From positions 2,943,073 to 3,007,072 of the forward strand of contig BFEA01000105.1 of NCBI GenBank assembly GCA_003427395.1: a DNA stretch of 64,000 bases, read 5' to 3'. The position numbers and the translations under genes are program-made. Under the pieces are notes generated by a model. The model was not told where the DNA came from and ran no database searches. It saw nothing but the letters and a program-made list of their open reading frames with translations. Positions within the stretch are counted from its first letter, which is position 1. Each line of letters opens with the position of its first letter. Below, in pieces: positions 1-13,262 of this stretch. This DNA is from Chara braunii (lineage: Eukaryota; Streptophyta; Charophyceae; Charales; Characeae).

Positions 1-235
1 GGGGGGGAGGATCTCAAGCAATGCGATGATGCAACGGAGGAGTACTTCTGGACAAGTTGTGTATGTCCCCACGTGTCTTTCGTGCGATGGTGATTGCATC
101 CAGTGTGGACAAATGCCCGCGGGAGGCACTTCGAATGTCGATGTCGACTGCAGTCGGTGTCGATCCCTCGTCTTCTCTGTTGGAGACCTTCGATAGAGGT
201 CGGTCATCAACGATAGAGGATGAGCACGTGAAACA

Positions 236-742
236 GGAGGACCGGGACAAACAAAATTATCACTAGGAGCATCAGTGGCAACCTTCAATAGAGGTCGGCC
301 ATCAACGACACGTACGACAGGGCCGTAACTGCACAACGACGGTGAAGGTCCACTTAACGGGGACGATGAAGGGAGCAGACGGTAGAGGACAACATACGAC
401 ACACGCACTCTAACGGGTCGTATGCCCTTGCACTGCGAGCCGGGACGTGGTCTGGGCGGTGGCTTGTAGAGTGATCCACTTAAGACCTGCTCTTCGCCTG
501 CCATTCGTCCATGATGACGCCCTTCTTTGCAGCACGCCTCTTGCGTGTGCATCCAGACAGTCTGTCGTTGATGCAAGCATGTAAGACGATTAGAAGGACA
601 AACAAAATGATATCAGGAGCGGCAGCGGCAGCCTTTGAAAAACGTCGGTCATGAACGACACGTAGGGAAAGGCAATAACTATATGACGTGGGTACACCTC
701 CACCAAACGGTGATGACGAAAGCAGCAAACGACAGACCGCAG
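236..742. repeat. Diverged direct duplication, period about 350 bp
   Basis: Two related copies lie at about 236-395 and 588-742. Both contain GGACAAACAAAAT, then a GGAGC(A/G)TCAG-like stretch, GTCGG(C/T)CATCAACGACACGTA or its variant, and a GAAGG/AAAGCAGCA tail. They share order and spacing but differ by many substitutions, so the duplication is old. No protein family is recognisable in any frame. Confidence 0.6.
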
Positions 743-849
743 CATTTGACAAATGCCCGCTAACGTTTTACCTCGCCGAGTACAGTGGGGAATCGAAAGG
801 AGGGTCGGCTAAAATATTCAATTTCATCGACCATTGAAGCCCTTTCCGT

Positions 850-955
850 GTGGCGGGACGCACGTCGAGGGAGAACACCGGTTGAATACTGGTTGGAGAA
901 CACTGGTTGAACACTGGTTTCGCGGCAGGCACATCAAGGGAGAACACTCGTTGAA
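850..955. repeat. Short internal direct repeats
   Basis: The motif GAGAACACTGGTTGAA and its variants recur four times within about 100 bp, with the surrounding GGGAGAACAC block repeated once. The rest of 743-1770 holds no feature I recognise. Confidence 0.5.
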
Positions 956-1773
956 GCCCAGCCACCTACGGTACCGTTGATCCTAAAAGTTGAACGCTGA
1001 CGACCCAAGATGTCCATGCGGTGGTCGGTAGGTACTCCAATGGACCACCCAACAAAAATTTATTGTCGACAAGGGGTGCCCTCACCACTTCGATTATCGC
1101 TAATCCTTGACCTCCGAGGGACCTTGGAACGTACCTGGTGGAATGCCACAAAATAGTTGTAGCTCGAGGACGCCCCGAGATTTTCCAGATAAAATGTTTT
1201 CACTTTTTTTTTTCTTTCATCCTCGAGGATACGTGGAATGATAATTTCCTCGGGGACTTTACGTGCCTGAGGAGTGTCTAACGAGCCCCTAGAAGTACCT
1301 AGTTACTCGCTCTTCCAGGGCATTTAAACCACCACTCCTCCCGACAACAAAAAATTGGCGTTCTGGGACCACAGGACCGAAAACGGTGGGGGTCGTCCGA
1401 CTGGTTGCCCTCGAATTGCCCAGGCTCTCATAGAGTGTAGCAGTACCAAGCACAATGGCCTGAATGTGGAAACGACGGGTTCAACGGCCTGGGTGGACCA
1501 CCCGCTCGGTTCAAACAACGGCCGACGACATAGACCCATTGGGGCAGGCCACAAAATTCAGGACTAAAACAAACACTCAAAAACAAAATGAAATATATAT
1601 TTTTTTAGTCAAAAAATATATATATATTCTCTCTCTTTTTCTTTCCGAAAAAATAAAATTCACTAAAATCGCCCATTGGTCTATCTTTCATGAGGCAGAG
1701 TGGCAGTGGTAGAGGAATCCACGGTGTGGCCATTCCGTCCTTGGCGGCCTGCAACGGGTTTGGAGGGATCCGG

Positions 1774-1859
<86 letters not shown>
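1774..1859. repeat. (CT)n microsatellite
   Basis: About 42 uninterrupted CT units. Together with the GA-rich tract that follows it forms a potential long imperfect hairpin. The long SLSLSL or RERERE frames in both strands come only from this tract. Confidence 0.95.
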
Positions 1860-1861
<2 letters not shown>

Positions 1862-1879
1862 TTTTATCTTTGTGTCTCT

Positions 1880-2052
1880 CTGAGAGAGAGAAGAGATAGA
1901 AGAGAAAGAGGGTAGAGAGAGAGAGAGACAGACAAACAGAGAGAGAGAGAGAGAGAGAGAGACTCGGAGAGACAGACAAAGAGAGAGAGAGAGACTCGGA
2001 GAGACAGACAAAGAGAGAGAGAGAGACAGAGAAACAGACAGAGAGAGAGAGA
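1880..2052. repeat. GA-rich tract with 32-bp tandem unit
   Basis: Interrupted GA repeat. A unit beginning GACTCGGAGAGACAGACAAA occurs at 1961 and again at 1993, giving a 32-bp period embedded in the dinucleotide tract. Confidence 0.85.
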
Positions 2053-2368
2053 TCGCTCATGAAAGGGACCGCCGACAGCCTGTCCAAGTCACGATCGGTG
2101 TTTGCACGTCATTGAAGGGCCACAAGCCTCATGTACATCCCGGACGCAATCGTCGACAGACAGTCACATCATTGACATGCATGGCGTGGAGAAAGGACAG
2201 TGCCAAGTCGAACGCCGAAGGACGAAACAATGGCGGATGGACGAGTTGGTCCTTGCTCGACAGAAAGGCACAGTTGGTGAACGGTCGTGAGTCGAGAAGG
2301 GAAAAAAAAAAAAAAAAGGAAAAAAAAATTAAAGGACTTTTTTTTTCTTAGGACACTCCAATCTATTC

Positions 2369-2465
2369 GTGGGGAGCCGCACGTGCTGGGATCCAGGCCC
2401 GGCGTCCCATTAGGAACATCTGGAGAACATATACGGAAAAAACTCGAGATACCAGGGTCATTACC
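2369..2465. repeat. Dispersed repeat copy shared with 53671-53765
   Basis: The 40-bp core reads GTGGGGAGCCGCACGTGCTG followed by a GGCCC and CGTCCC block. It has a counterpart at 53671 with the same order and about 85 percent identity, and both continue to a GAGAYACCAGGGTC-like segment. Both are preceded by a T-tract. The family is unidentified. It is one of the few sequences shared by the two halves of the window. Confidence 0.6.
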
Positions 2466-2693
2466 CGTCTCCTGCTAAGAATAGGATCATGAGCAATTTG
2501 TAACCTATTAGACAAAAGACCTCATGAGATAGGCTAAAATTCAGAAAAAGTCTGAAGAAGCTTGAAAAAAATATGAGAGCGGAGGGTCAAAATTGAACCC
2601 ACCTACTATCCAAAACTCCCCCCCTCAACAGATGGAACGCCATAACTCACTTGATCTCATACACCCTTCTGCTAGGGTAACAGGGCATTACAA

Positions 2694-3748
2694 GGACTTT
2701 CAGGTCATTTACTACTTCAAGATGTTTAAAATATTCCGGATATACTAAGGGGCACAACATAAAACCTTGAAATGTTCAAGACCTTCATGATAACACTTAG
2801 CGGAACTATAGACTCGGGAAGAAACTCTGAACATTTCAATATTTATATTTGTTTTCTTAGTTTATTTTGAAGATTGTGAACGTTTTAAAGCGAAGAATGA
2901 TCTGATAATAATCGACAATAACAATCATCAATGTTCTTTAAAAAAAATATTTATAACAACAGGTAACCAAAAGAGAATAACACGCTCACTGTATCATGAA
3001 AATTATGAACGTTCTTCGAAGGGTTAAAACATCTTCAACAAACGAGCCTTTTGAATTTTTTTTTCAGCTTCTTTATTATAAAAAATACTTTGAAACATAT
3101 AAGGACGAATAACTAAAACACAAAAAATTCCCTACCAACCCATACCTCATGCTATAATGAAGAGGGGGGACTAAGGCAATTGATCAGTTCAGGATGTATA
3201 TAGTCCTTAGATTTGACTAAGCACAACATCATTAAAACTAGGAATCCGATGAGCAGAAAAGGGGTTAAGGACTTTCAAATCATTCACTACTTCAAGATGT
3301 TTCAAATCTTCCGGATATACTAAGGGGCACAACATAAAACCTTGAAATCTTCAAGACCTTCATGAACTTCAGGATAACACTAAGCGGAACTGTAGGCTCG
3401 AAAACAAACTCTGAATATTCCAATATTTTATATTTGTTCTCTTAGTTTGTTTTGAAGATTGTGAACGTTCTACAACGATGAATTATCTGATAATAGTCCA
3501 CAATAACAATAATCAATGGTTTTGAAAAAAATTCATTATAACAACATCTAACCTAAAGAGAATAACACGCTCACTGTATCATGAAAATTATGAACGTTCT
3601 TTAAAGGGTTAAAACATCTTCAACAAACAAACATTTTGAAATTTTTTTTCAACTTCTTTATTATAAAAGATACTTTGAAAAATATAAGGACGAATAACTA
3701 AAACACAAAAAATTCACAACCAAACCACACCTCATTCTATAATGAAGA
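2694..3748. repeat. Two-copy direct duplication of about 475 bp
   Basis: Copy 1 spans 2694-3162 and copy 2 spans 3269-3748. Both run from GGACTTTCA through CCGGATATACTAAGGGGCAC, CACGCTCACTGTATCATGAA and AAGGACGAATAACTAAAACA to ATAATGAAG. Identity is about 85-90 percent with small indels. No open frame is conserved between copies, so this looks like a non-coding segmental duplication. Confidence 0.85.
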
Positions 3749-4670
3749 ACACCCTTCCTTTTGGAATCCACTTTTCTAATTTATTTTTCATCGCATCAGA
3801 GTTCCACATGTCGAAACATACCTTATGTTTTCCCACTTCAGGATGTTCAACTGTGAATTTTCAACAACGTGGTATTCGCTTGTGTCCTGCCTTGAAACAT
3901 TCATGCAACAGGAAAGTTTAACTGTGTGGAAAAATAATTGTCAGCATTTCCTCTTTCAACTTTATAACAAAATGCAACGTTTTTTTTATTAAAAAGTAGA
4001 AAACACCTAGAAAACCCGGACGTGATTTTTTTTTGTTTTTTTTTTTGTACTCTCTAAAAAAAACCCTAATCCATCCCCCCCCCCCCCATAATTGGTTGTC
4101 AAAGAGGGGGGGGAAGAGGCGTATGAATTGGTTTTAAAAGGGCCAAATTCTATTAAAATTTCTAATGTGACATTCAACTAGAAGTCGATTGTATCGCAAT
4201 TGCACACAACATATTTATTTTGTGAAATTTATATTTTCTTTTGCAAACTGGGGTTCCTCAAGACCCTACTCGAGGGTCGCCCGCCGGGGCACCCGGGTGT
4301 GTATCCGGGCACAAGTTGGTTGTCTCGTGCTCGAGAAAACAACCTAGGTTAAACAATAGAAACATGAAAATAATTGAGGAAAGGTAGTCAAACAATTTAG
4401 GTACCTCTTATTTTTTGACTGCTTTTTTTTTTCTTCTTCTCTAATTCAATCAAGTAAATCACCACTACCTTTCAACCTCTTTTTGCAAGGCAAAGTAAAA
4501 TAAAGCAAAACTATGAGGTAAGCTTTGTCGAAGCGCCAACACAATTTTTTTATTTTTTTTGGCTTGCCGTTAGCCATTTTGATATGGAGTCGCTCGACCG
4601 CCATCGAATGTTGTATTCACAACGTAGACTTGACCTAGAAAAAGAAGTGGTGGCTTACGATGAATTAATC
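3749..4670. other. AT-rich stretch without recognised feature
   Basis: Contains a run of C at about 4075-4087 followed shortly by a G run, and a GC-rich patch near 4265-4350 (CGCCCGCCGGGGCACCCGGG). No gene, RNA or known repeat is recognisable. Confidence 0.5.
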
Positions 4671-4674
4671 AATA

Positions 4675-4676
<2 letters not shown>

Positions 4677-4710
<34 letters not shown>
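4677..4710. repeat. (CA)n microsatellite
   Basis: About 17 uninterrupted AC units. Confidence 0.95.
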
Positions 4711-4712
<2 letters not shown>

Positions 4713-4793
4713 ATGGTCACGATAGACAAGTATAGAGGAAGGAGTAACACTTAGAACGAATGAGTCAAATTCTCTAAAGAAAAAATCATAAAT

Positions 4794-5873
4794 CTATATA
4801 TACGACCGATTATAATATATATGTAATAGTAAAGGAACATGATATACACAAATATTGACTCGATGATCTGTTGAGAAGTTAATGGGAGGAGATGCCTACC
4901 GTGCTAGCTTAAAGGTTGTTTTTCTTTTTGCCTCTTTCAACGTTTTCTTCTTGAAGTATTTTTAATTAAGCCATTTGCATCAGATAATATCATTGCTCCT
5001 TGAGTTGTAAATAATAAAAATATTATAAACTCTGTTAATCGTATTCCAAAACATTTGATATATTCAAAAAATAAAGAAATACATAAGGTACAACATAAGT
5101 TGATTATCAAACGGAAGCATGTAGTAAGAATTTTTTTTTTTTTTTGAGGTACCAATAATAACATTTCCAAGGACTGCCTTGTTGCACGCAATTACTTAAG
5201 CATAAAAAAATGGTAACAATGGATGTATCACATTATGGTTACCACTTTCAACATCGACCGAACGGTTCGACCCGAATGTTCGAACGCTCGGTCGAACACC
5301 GATATTTATTTATTTATTTACATGTTTTATCATTTGTTTTTTTTTTCGGTTGTATTGCAGGATGAATATAAATCTTCCTCCCTATTTTTTTTTTTCTTTT
5401 TTCTCAAGAGAAAATGAAAAATATTCATATACGACCGATTATAATATATATATAAGAGTAAAGGAACATGATATACAAAAATATTGACTCTATGATATGT
5501 TGAGGAGCTGGAGGAGATGCGTAGTGTGTTGACTTAATGATTGTTTTTCTCTTTGCCCCTTTCAACGTTTTCTTTTTGAAGTATTTTTGAGTTTTTTTCA
5601 GTTTTTTTTCTTTTCTTTTCTGGTTGAGATACTAATAAAGACGTTTTGAGGGACTGCCTTGTTGCAGGCAATTACTTAAGCATAAAAAAAGGGTAATAAT
5701 AAATGTAGCACATTATGGTTACCGCTTTCAATATCGACCGAACTGTTCGACCGGAATGTTCGAACGCTCAATCGAACACCGATATTTATTTATGTTTTTT
5801 TTTTTTACATGTTTTATCATTTGTTTCGTTTTTCGGTTGTATTGTTGGATGAATATAAATCTTCCTCTCTAAT
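4794..5873. repeat. Two-copy direct duplication, about 450-590 bp per copy
   Basis: Copy 1 is at 4794-5385 and copy 2 at 5427-5873. Shared blocks include ACGACCGATTATAATATATA, CAATTACTTAAGCATAAAAA and GAATGTTCGAACGCTC, in the same order. Copy 1 carries about 150 bp (near 4965-5120) that copy 2 lacks. Each copy ends in a GTTCGA-rich palindromic segment and a TTTATTTATTTA-like tract. Confidence 0.85.
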
Positions 5874-6002
5874 TATTATTTTTTGTTTGGCTTTTGGGCG
5901 AATAGCATGCCCGGCGAATTTTGTCATTTTTCCCATTTCTCCGAACGTGCTATGTTTATGTGTCGGGGGGGGGAGGGGGGACGGGAGAGGCACGTACGCT
6001 GT

Positions 6003-6135
6003 CTGATTGATTGATTGATTAATCGAATGATTTATTAGTTGATTGATTGATTGGTTGGCTGAGCGATTGATTGATTGATTAGTTGATTGATTGATCGACC
6101 TGATTTATTAATTGGATCGATCAATCGATTGTATT
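6003..6135. repeat. (GATT)n degenerate tetranucleotide repeat
   Basis: Repeated TTGATTGATTGA with interruptions such as TTGGTTGGCTGA. Confidence 0.9.
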
Positions 6136-8469
6136 CCATTATAAAAACAAAAATGCATATGCGCGTATACATACTACGTATGCATGTGTATGTTTAAGTG
6201 TACAAGCACAATAGTACAAGCGAATGAGTGATGGTTTTGTGGTGTTCGCTATTCACAACTGCAAAAAAAAAAAAAAAAAAAGTTGTGCTAGATTGTTTCG
6301 TAAGACTTTCATTGACTAGAAGATGTGTTAGACATCGAAAGTCTTCCTATGATGCATTTAACAGATGGATAAGGACTCACTATCTCGCATAGAACTAATG
6401 ATACCCTAGAGAAAAGAAGTTTTTGAGTCATAACGTCAACAAAAGAATACTGATTATTTTTCACAATTTGTGACTATCTCATTCCTATAGTCTACCCAGT
6501 CTGTATAAACTATAAAAAAAATTAATATTTTTTTTGTACCACATCATTGATCACCATCTCCTCCTCCTTCTTCTCCTCTCGTTCTACCTCCCCCTCGATC
6601 TCGTTTTGCAACTCTATTTGCGGGCTCGTCCCATAGGTTTTGCTTTTAATCGAATTAGTCGGATCCCAAGAAGCCAAAAATTTGGACCTGATTTCAGCAA
6701 AAAAACGCAGTTTTGATTTCATTTCAAAAATATAAAATGTTTGCTTTGACGAAATGACAGTTATTCTAAGGGTTGAATTGATAGACGAAAAATGTAAGAT
6801 AGTGACGGTCGACATGTCATGCACATTGACTTAGTATATGTATAATCGGGCTCTTGCAAACAAACTGTAGTAATATCCCAGACTAAGTTATACCTACCTT
6901 CATGTCAAAGGAGGGTACTGACGTAGTGAGGACGTCTCAACAAGTTACATGAAAATTTTGACGATTTACCTATTGCTTCGAGCATGAGCGATTTAATACA
7001 GACAAAGCTCATATCTTGGCCAAAGATGCCTTGGCATGGATGTTTAAGTGGAGAAAAAACCCAAAAGAGGATAAAAGTGGTAAAATTTAGTCTAAAGGTT
7101 GTTTGTTCTGTGTGTTTATGCAACAAGTCTCTTCATCAAGAAGGAGCTAAATGTTGACTCATGAAGGAGTCTATGAAGGGACTTGACAACTATTACCCTA
7201 AGGGGTAACAAGTCAGTTTAACCATCTCAACCTTCGCCTCATTGAAACTCGAACCCTATACATCACCTAATGATGTAAGATTTGAATATTTTTTAAAGTT
7301 TCGGTCTAAAAGGTTCTTGGTGAATCTAGAACAACGAATCCTTTGTTGAAGAGGTTATGATGGACATTTGGACTGGAGGCTTGAAGGAGCTTGGATTATA
7401 AGAGTTTGGGGTGTATGGGATAAGTTTGGTGGAATAGGGGTCGACTCTATGCATGCTGCATGTGTTTGTTGATGTTGTACGTCCATTTGAGCATGTATAT
7501 GTGGGAAGTCATAATAAAGCATGCCAAAGAGAGTGTAAGACTAACATATTTACACCCTCTCCAGTATATGTATCTAATATATACACGTTAGTTAGGTGAT
7601 CCCGTATATGTATACGTGTATAAACCGCGAAGACCTAGCAAGTCATGAGGTAGATGGTTGGGCTTGGAAGGTAACGAGATTCAGTCTGACTTAGGTCCTC
7701 TGCTTTTGTTTCTTATAAAGGTTTTGATGGGTAAGATGCTCGAGGACACGTGGACAAATAAAACGTATGAATGAATGCACATAACTTAAGCCCTATAGTC
7801 TAGCAAAAAATCATAGTAAGATCTGTCATAAAATGATGATACTTTCTTGTATGAAGAAAGGTATCATGTATCGACCATCAATTGCGTTTTCGTTGAGATT
7901 TTTTGGCTGAAAGTTTAATTTTTATGAGAAACATTAATCTCTTATTTGATCTGCTCGATAGCACATAAATAAAGAGTTTGTGATGATCGGTAGTCATTAT
8001 GCACCACTCGAGAGCCAAGCGGCTGTAAAACCAGATGGGTGTTTCTTCAGTCATTTTGTATCATGAAGTACTTATCCCGCAATGCACTTTAGTTGATCCC
8101 TAAGGATCGTGCGAAACTTTGAGGACCGTATTTCGTTTTAGATGAACAAGGGTTGTGAGACGTCATTTTCATCACAAAAGTATACGAATCTCGAAGCATC
8201 ACAATACAAGGCTGAAACTTTCCTGAAGCAAGGCAAAAAAACTATGAGATAATAATTTGGTTCAAAAAATATAGGTTGTTTGGTGAGGTCGTTGCAAGTA
8301 AGTGGCGACTAAACGTACTACCACGCACGCCCTTATGTTGTAGTGATTACAAAATGTCCTCGATTGATGCCTCAAAGGATGATAACAACTCATTGAACAA
8401 ATACGTTGTGAGAGGTATAGTTTGCAGAACTTGTTGAAGCGTTATATTAATTTATTTTCCTATCTCACA
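6136..8469. other. AT-rich stretch without recognised feature
   Basis: Contains a poly(A) run near 6262-6280 and a short CTCCTCCTTCTTCTCCTC stretch near 6555. The open frames are all under 105 codons, lack recognisable motifs and have AT-rich chance composition. I see no gene. Confidence 0.5.
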
Positions 8470-9810
8470 TTTTGCTCTTGCGAGGTGTGACAAAAAAAAC
8501 CATCGAGTTGCTTTTCACACACCGTTAGGCGAAAAACCACTCCACATTGATAAATCTAGAAAAATCTTCACTCATTCAGTGATGTATCAAGATCGAATAA
8601 CATAATTTATCGTCATCGATTCCTTAATTCTATCTCGCTTATCCTTTTGATTGATAATTGTAGAAGAATCACTAATAACGTTTAACCACCTCACCCCACC
8701 CGTGAAGGCAAATGTATCCATTTTCATGATTGAGGCTATAAAGACTTTCTTATTAAGCAATTTATACAAAATTTTTAAATAAGCACTTTGATTTATGCAA
8801 TAAAGATCTTAGTTTACCTCACAAACTCACTTCTCCTCTGACATCTCCATGATTGGAACCACTAAAACGTTTTCAAGATCTTTATACCCCTAACACCCTT
8901 TCTCTTCCAAGAATCTTGGTGTATACTCGCGAGTCATTTTATATTAGCGATAACCTATATCACCTTGTATTTGAAAAGAAGAGCAACCGTTATGGTTTTT
9001 TTTTTCCATATATGACATTTTGCCTTTGCGTGATGTAACCAGAAAAACCATTGAGTTGTTTTTCACACATCGTTAGACGAAAGACCACGCCGCATGTATA
9101 AATATAGAAAAATATTCACCCGTTCAGTGATGTATAAAGATCGAGTAGCATAATCTATCAGCATCGATTTCTTAATTCTATCTCGCTTTTTCTTTTGATT
9201 GATAATGGTAGAAGAATCACTAATAACGTATAGTCATCCCACCCTACCCGTGAAGCCTTTGCGTGATGTAACCAGAAAAACCATTGAGTTGTTTTTCACA
9301 CATCGTTAGACGAAAGACCACGCCGCATGTATAAATATAGAAAAATCTTCACCCGTTCAGTGATGTATAAAGATCGAGTAGCATAATCTATCAGCATCGA
9401 TTTTTTAATTCTATCTCGCTTTTTCTTTTGATTGATAATGGTAGAAGAATCACTAATAACGTATAGCCATCCCACCCTACCCGTGAAGTCAAATATATTC
9501 ATTTTCATGATTGAAGCTATAAAGACTTTCTTATTAAGCAATTTATACCAAATTTTTAAATAAGTACTTCGATCTATGCAAAAAAGATCTTAGTTTAATT
9601 TTTCATTGAGACTTAAGTAAATCTACTTCGTGGTTGTTGCAGATCAATCGTAACCTCGTAAACTCTCTTCTCCTCTGATATCTTCATGATAAGAACCACT
9701 AAAATGTTTTAACGTTCTTTATACTCCTACCACCCTCTTTCTTACAAGAATCTTGGTGTATACTCGCGAGTCATTCTACATTAGCGATAACCTGTATCAC
9801 TTCGTATTTG
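8470..9810. repeat. Three-copy direct repeat; last two with 233-bp period
   Basis: Copy 1 starts near 8470. Copies 2 and 3 start at 9022 and 9255 with GCCTTTGCGTGATGTAACCA and are almost identical over 233 bp. Copies 1 and 3 both continue for a further 300 bp (TATACTCGCGAGTCATTYTA, TTAGCGATAACCT). The order implies an old duplication followed by a recent local tandem duplication of the first 233 bp. Confidence 0.85.
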
Positions 9811-12430
9811 AAAAAAAGGGTAACCTAATCAAATAGCCTGAAAATTGGACAAACAAATAAAATTGAAAATGATAAGCGGGAGTAAAACATTCTTCCTCAT
9901 CCTAACGTCCTCTACATCCCTGTTCTTATTTTTCAACCCTTTCTTTTCGATTTGGTATAATACACAGAATCATAGTGATTCATTTCAGCCTCCTCTCCCA
10001 ATATATACAATATCAGTTTTTTTTGAAAAATTGAATTAATGGAAGGATTATTAACCATCATGACCTTTTAGTTTTGATTTTTCTTTATGTTATAGTCGTC
10101 CTTCTCTTTCCATATTTCAGTAACATATTCTTAGAAACTTTGGCCAGACTAACTAGCAGTTCATGAGTAATAGGCATATTCTTGAGACATGCATCAACTT
10201 CTTTTTTTTTAAGGTCGAAATAATCCTATTAGGGAGGGTGATAAAAACATCGTTCCATAGTAAAATGATTGTTGACCACCACATCTATTTGCGGGGAGGA
10301 ACATTTATTTCAAACCGGATTCAATGACCCAAAATAACATAATAAAGATTCTTTTGTTGACCAAATTGAAAAAACGTGGAGATCGGAGTCCATGCGACTA
10401 TAAATTGCATCTCTTCATCTAAGCCATCATGCTCCAAAATTAAAACATGAAGATCTAACACTCCTGCAATGACTCAAATGAAGGTCCTAAAATATTTACC
10501 GATAACAAAAATTACAACAATAAATATCGTCAATAATTTGCTCAAGACCAAAATAGTTGTGAGGTACAAAACTAAGGGAAGAAGAGGGGAACAAGTCAGG
10601 GAACTTAGAGGAAGGACGGATTGGAATAGAAGAGTTAGTTGTTTTCACTCATGCAAAACCAGAAAATAATCCCATCGAGGTTTCAGTTAACCATTCTTTG
10701 TGCCCCTCGCCAATGAACTTTTTCGATCTTCCCTTCTTGTATTCCCCCTAGTTAGCAACGACAAAAGATGTTTATGTTTGTTGGATCTCAGTTCGTGAAG
10801 TAAAAAATTTGATTATTTCTTTAATATTTTCTTATTGTCTAGCGGTGTCAGTTTGTGTTTCTTGTTCAATAGAATTAGTGAATTAAAGTCCACCAAAATA
10901 ATTTTTTTTCATCTCCTATGTGCAACCACAAAATATGTTATTATGTTTTTTTTGTGAAACGTTCTATTTGATAAGTGTACCATGACTCGCATAGCAAGGT
11001 TTTCGAATCCTGTAATTACGAATGTGAAGTGTCGAATTAATTTTACATTCGGTCTCACCAACACCATAGCAAAACTGATGTAGGGCATTATAAAAAAATG
11101 TATTCAATTATTTTAAGGTTGTTTCGAACTGGAAATGTAACGAACAAAATCAACAATTTTACACAATGGTTTTGCAATGTATTTCCAGTCGCTTCATTTG
11201 TGGGTAAATAAAGGTCACTTTGTCATTGCAAGGAAACAATCTCAACTGGTTTTACCTTAATGGTACTAAACATTTAGTTAGCGCATCCAAGCAACTCATA
11301 CTCTGTCTTTCATGATAACTTTAGGTCTCAACGTACGTTAGGTAGACTTGACGATCAGAGAGTATAGGGACTGTATAGATTACTCTACCCCTTCCCATAT
11401 GGACGTGCATCATAATCATATCATGATTAGAGTAGAAAGTGATAGTTTTAGTTAGACAAAGGTCTTCGTGAGGAGTGACCAATCTTATCATGAAAGAGTA
11501 AAAAGCCCACTGCATAATCATCGAAGATTTTATGGTTTCCTCATGTAACATAATGATGGTATGTAATAATTTGGTTAGTAAAAAAAATTGTCATACATAA
11601 TAGCAAGGTTAGTAATGATGGAAGTATCATAATATTATGACGATTTTAACCTCGTGCCCAACATCGCTTTCTGCTTTGAAAAACTTATAGGCATGAAAAA
11701 GTGTCAGAAAACGAGTGTACCATAATTTTTTGGAAAAATGGGGGTAGGGTTATAAATTGGGATTAAAATTTTCATGCAATTATTGCAGAATGAGTTTCCT
11801 CAAGGGAAAGAAGGAGGAAAGGTGACGACAATTTTTGACCTGTATGTAGACATCAATCAAAAACTATATATTTACAAGAAAAATTGATAATGAGGTGTAA
11901 AAAATGTAAAATTATTTATGAATAACTATTTTATTGTCAACGCATCTGCTTGCCAAGACGAAATATTATGGATGTATGCGTTGTGTCAAAAACATTAACA
12001 ATTGTGCACTTATGTATCTCGAGATATTATAGATTTTAAAGCAGGAAGTTGTGGGTGAGTCTTGCATTACGAGTTTCCTAATTTTTATGGGGATGTATGA
12101 TTAAACACTTATGGTGATAATGATAATCCTTGTGTCAATATTATGAACAAAGTATATATGTTCGTAAAATCTCCATTGTGGTTTACAAAATATCTTTAAA
12201 CTTATAGTACGACAAACAAATGAAGTTATGAGGAAAAAAAAAAAGAACAGTCAGAAAGCTCAATTCAACGAGTTCTGAGCACTGAAATTTATTAAAAAAT
12301 AAATATAGTTTCCAAATTTGTGTGGTGACTTCGTTTATGTCTTACTCGCATACACTCCTTCGTTGTTTACTATACGGAAAAACATGAATGAATAAATCGG
12401 GGACTTGCTTAATGAGATAAAGTACGCAAA
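9811..12430. other. AT-rich stretch without recognised feature
   Basis: I find no conserved repeat, RNA gene or convincing coding frame. The longest frames (64-76 codons) have no recognisable motif. Confidence 0.5.
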
Positions 12431-12479
12431 GTTTATAAGAGAAACTATTGTGAATAAGTAAATATTTTTAATCCAATGT

Positions 12480-13020
12480 TATTTGGTATGCTAGGCAAAA
12501 AAATATAATTATAACAGCATGTGTGCATGCAAAAGATTCATACAATGCTATAAGCGCTCTAAGACCATACATCATACTATTATCCACAAAAGAGATCTTT
12601 GCTAAAGATAAGACTTTAGTAGGGAAACCATATTTATCAGCATCCAACCAGATTTATTCAGGCATTATGTATTTTCACGCACCACAATAACGAGAAGTCA
12701 ATAGCAAAGATCTTTGCTAAAGATAAAAACTATTTTGTGTAAGTCATTAAATATATTTTACTGAATGTTGTCCACAATAATGAGAAGTCAATAACAAAGA
12801 TCTTTGCTAAAGATAAAAAATATTTTTGTATAATTCATTAAATATATTTTACTAAATGTCGTTTTATGCGCTGGACAAAGAAAATTAATTAAAATGTAAT
12901 TAATGCACGCAATGGATTCATACAATTTCGTAAACGCTTTAAAACCATATATCATACTATTATCAACCACAAAAAAGACAAAGGTAAAACTTTAGTCGAG
13001 AAGCCACATTGATCATCATC
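12480..13020. repeat. Nested direct repeats around AAAGATCTTTGCTAAAGATA
   Basis: The 20-mer core AAAGATCTTTGCTAAAGATA occurs at about 12591, 12704 and 12797. It contains the palindrome AAAGATCTTT. Larger related copies at about 12480-12650 and 12850-13020 share GATTCATACAAT, a CGCTYTAARACCATA block and CATACTATTATC. The structure suggests successive partial duplications. Confidence 0.7.
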
Positions 13021-13262
13021 AAGACTGATTTTAATACTCATTGTCATACATACTTAGTTTCATGTGTCACAATCCTGACAAGTCAAAAACAAAGATTCGA
13101 GTCAAATAAACTATATACTTTTGTCAAAAAAAACAACAACGAAGAAAAAACGTGAGTTACCTCGCTCTCTGCCACTTTGCTCATTGTTGAGGACCAACCA
13201 ATCCCACCATTATCGGGATCCAGATATTCTAGCGATCGTCACCCTGCCGATCGAGTTACTGC

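Noticed and set aside
1605-2087. Long minus-strand frame rich in serine-leucine and arginine-glutamate
   Set aside because: It is a translation of the CT and GA microsatellites. No coding evidence remains outside the tracts. The same reason applies to similar frames at 37.2-37.7, 41.1-41.8 and 48.3-48.6 kb.
4560-4585. CCGTTAGCCATTTTG resembles the dinoflagellate spliced leader
   Set aside because: It is a single imperfect match lacking the GGCTCAAG end. The U2 and U6 sequences point to the green lineage.
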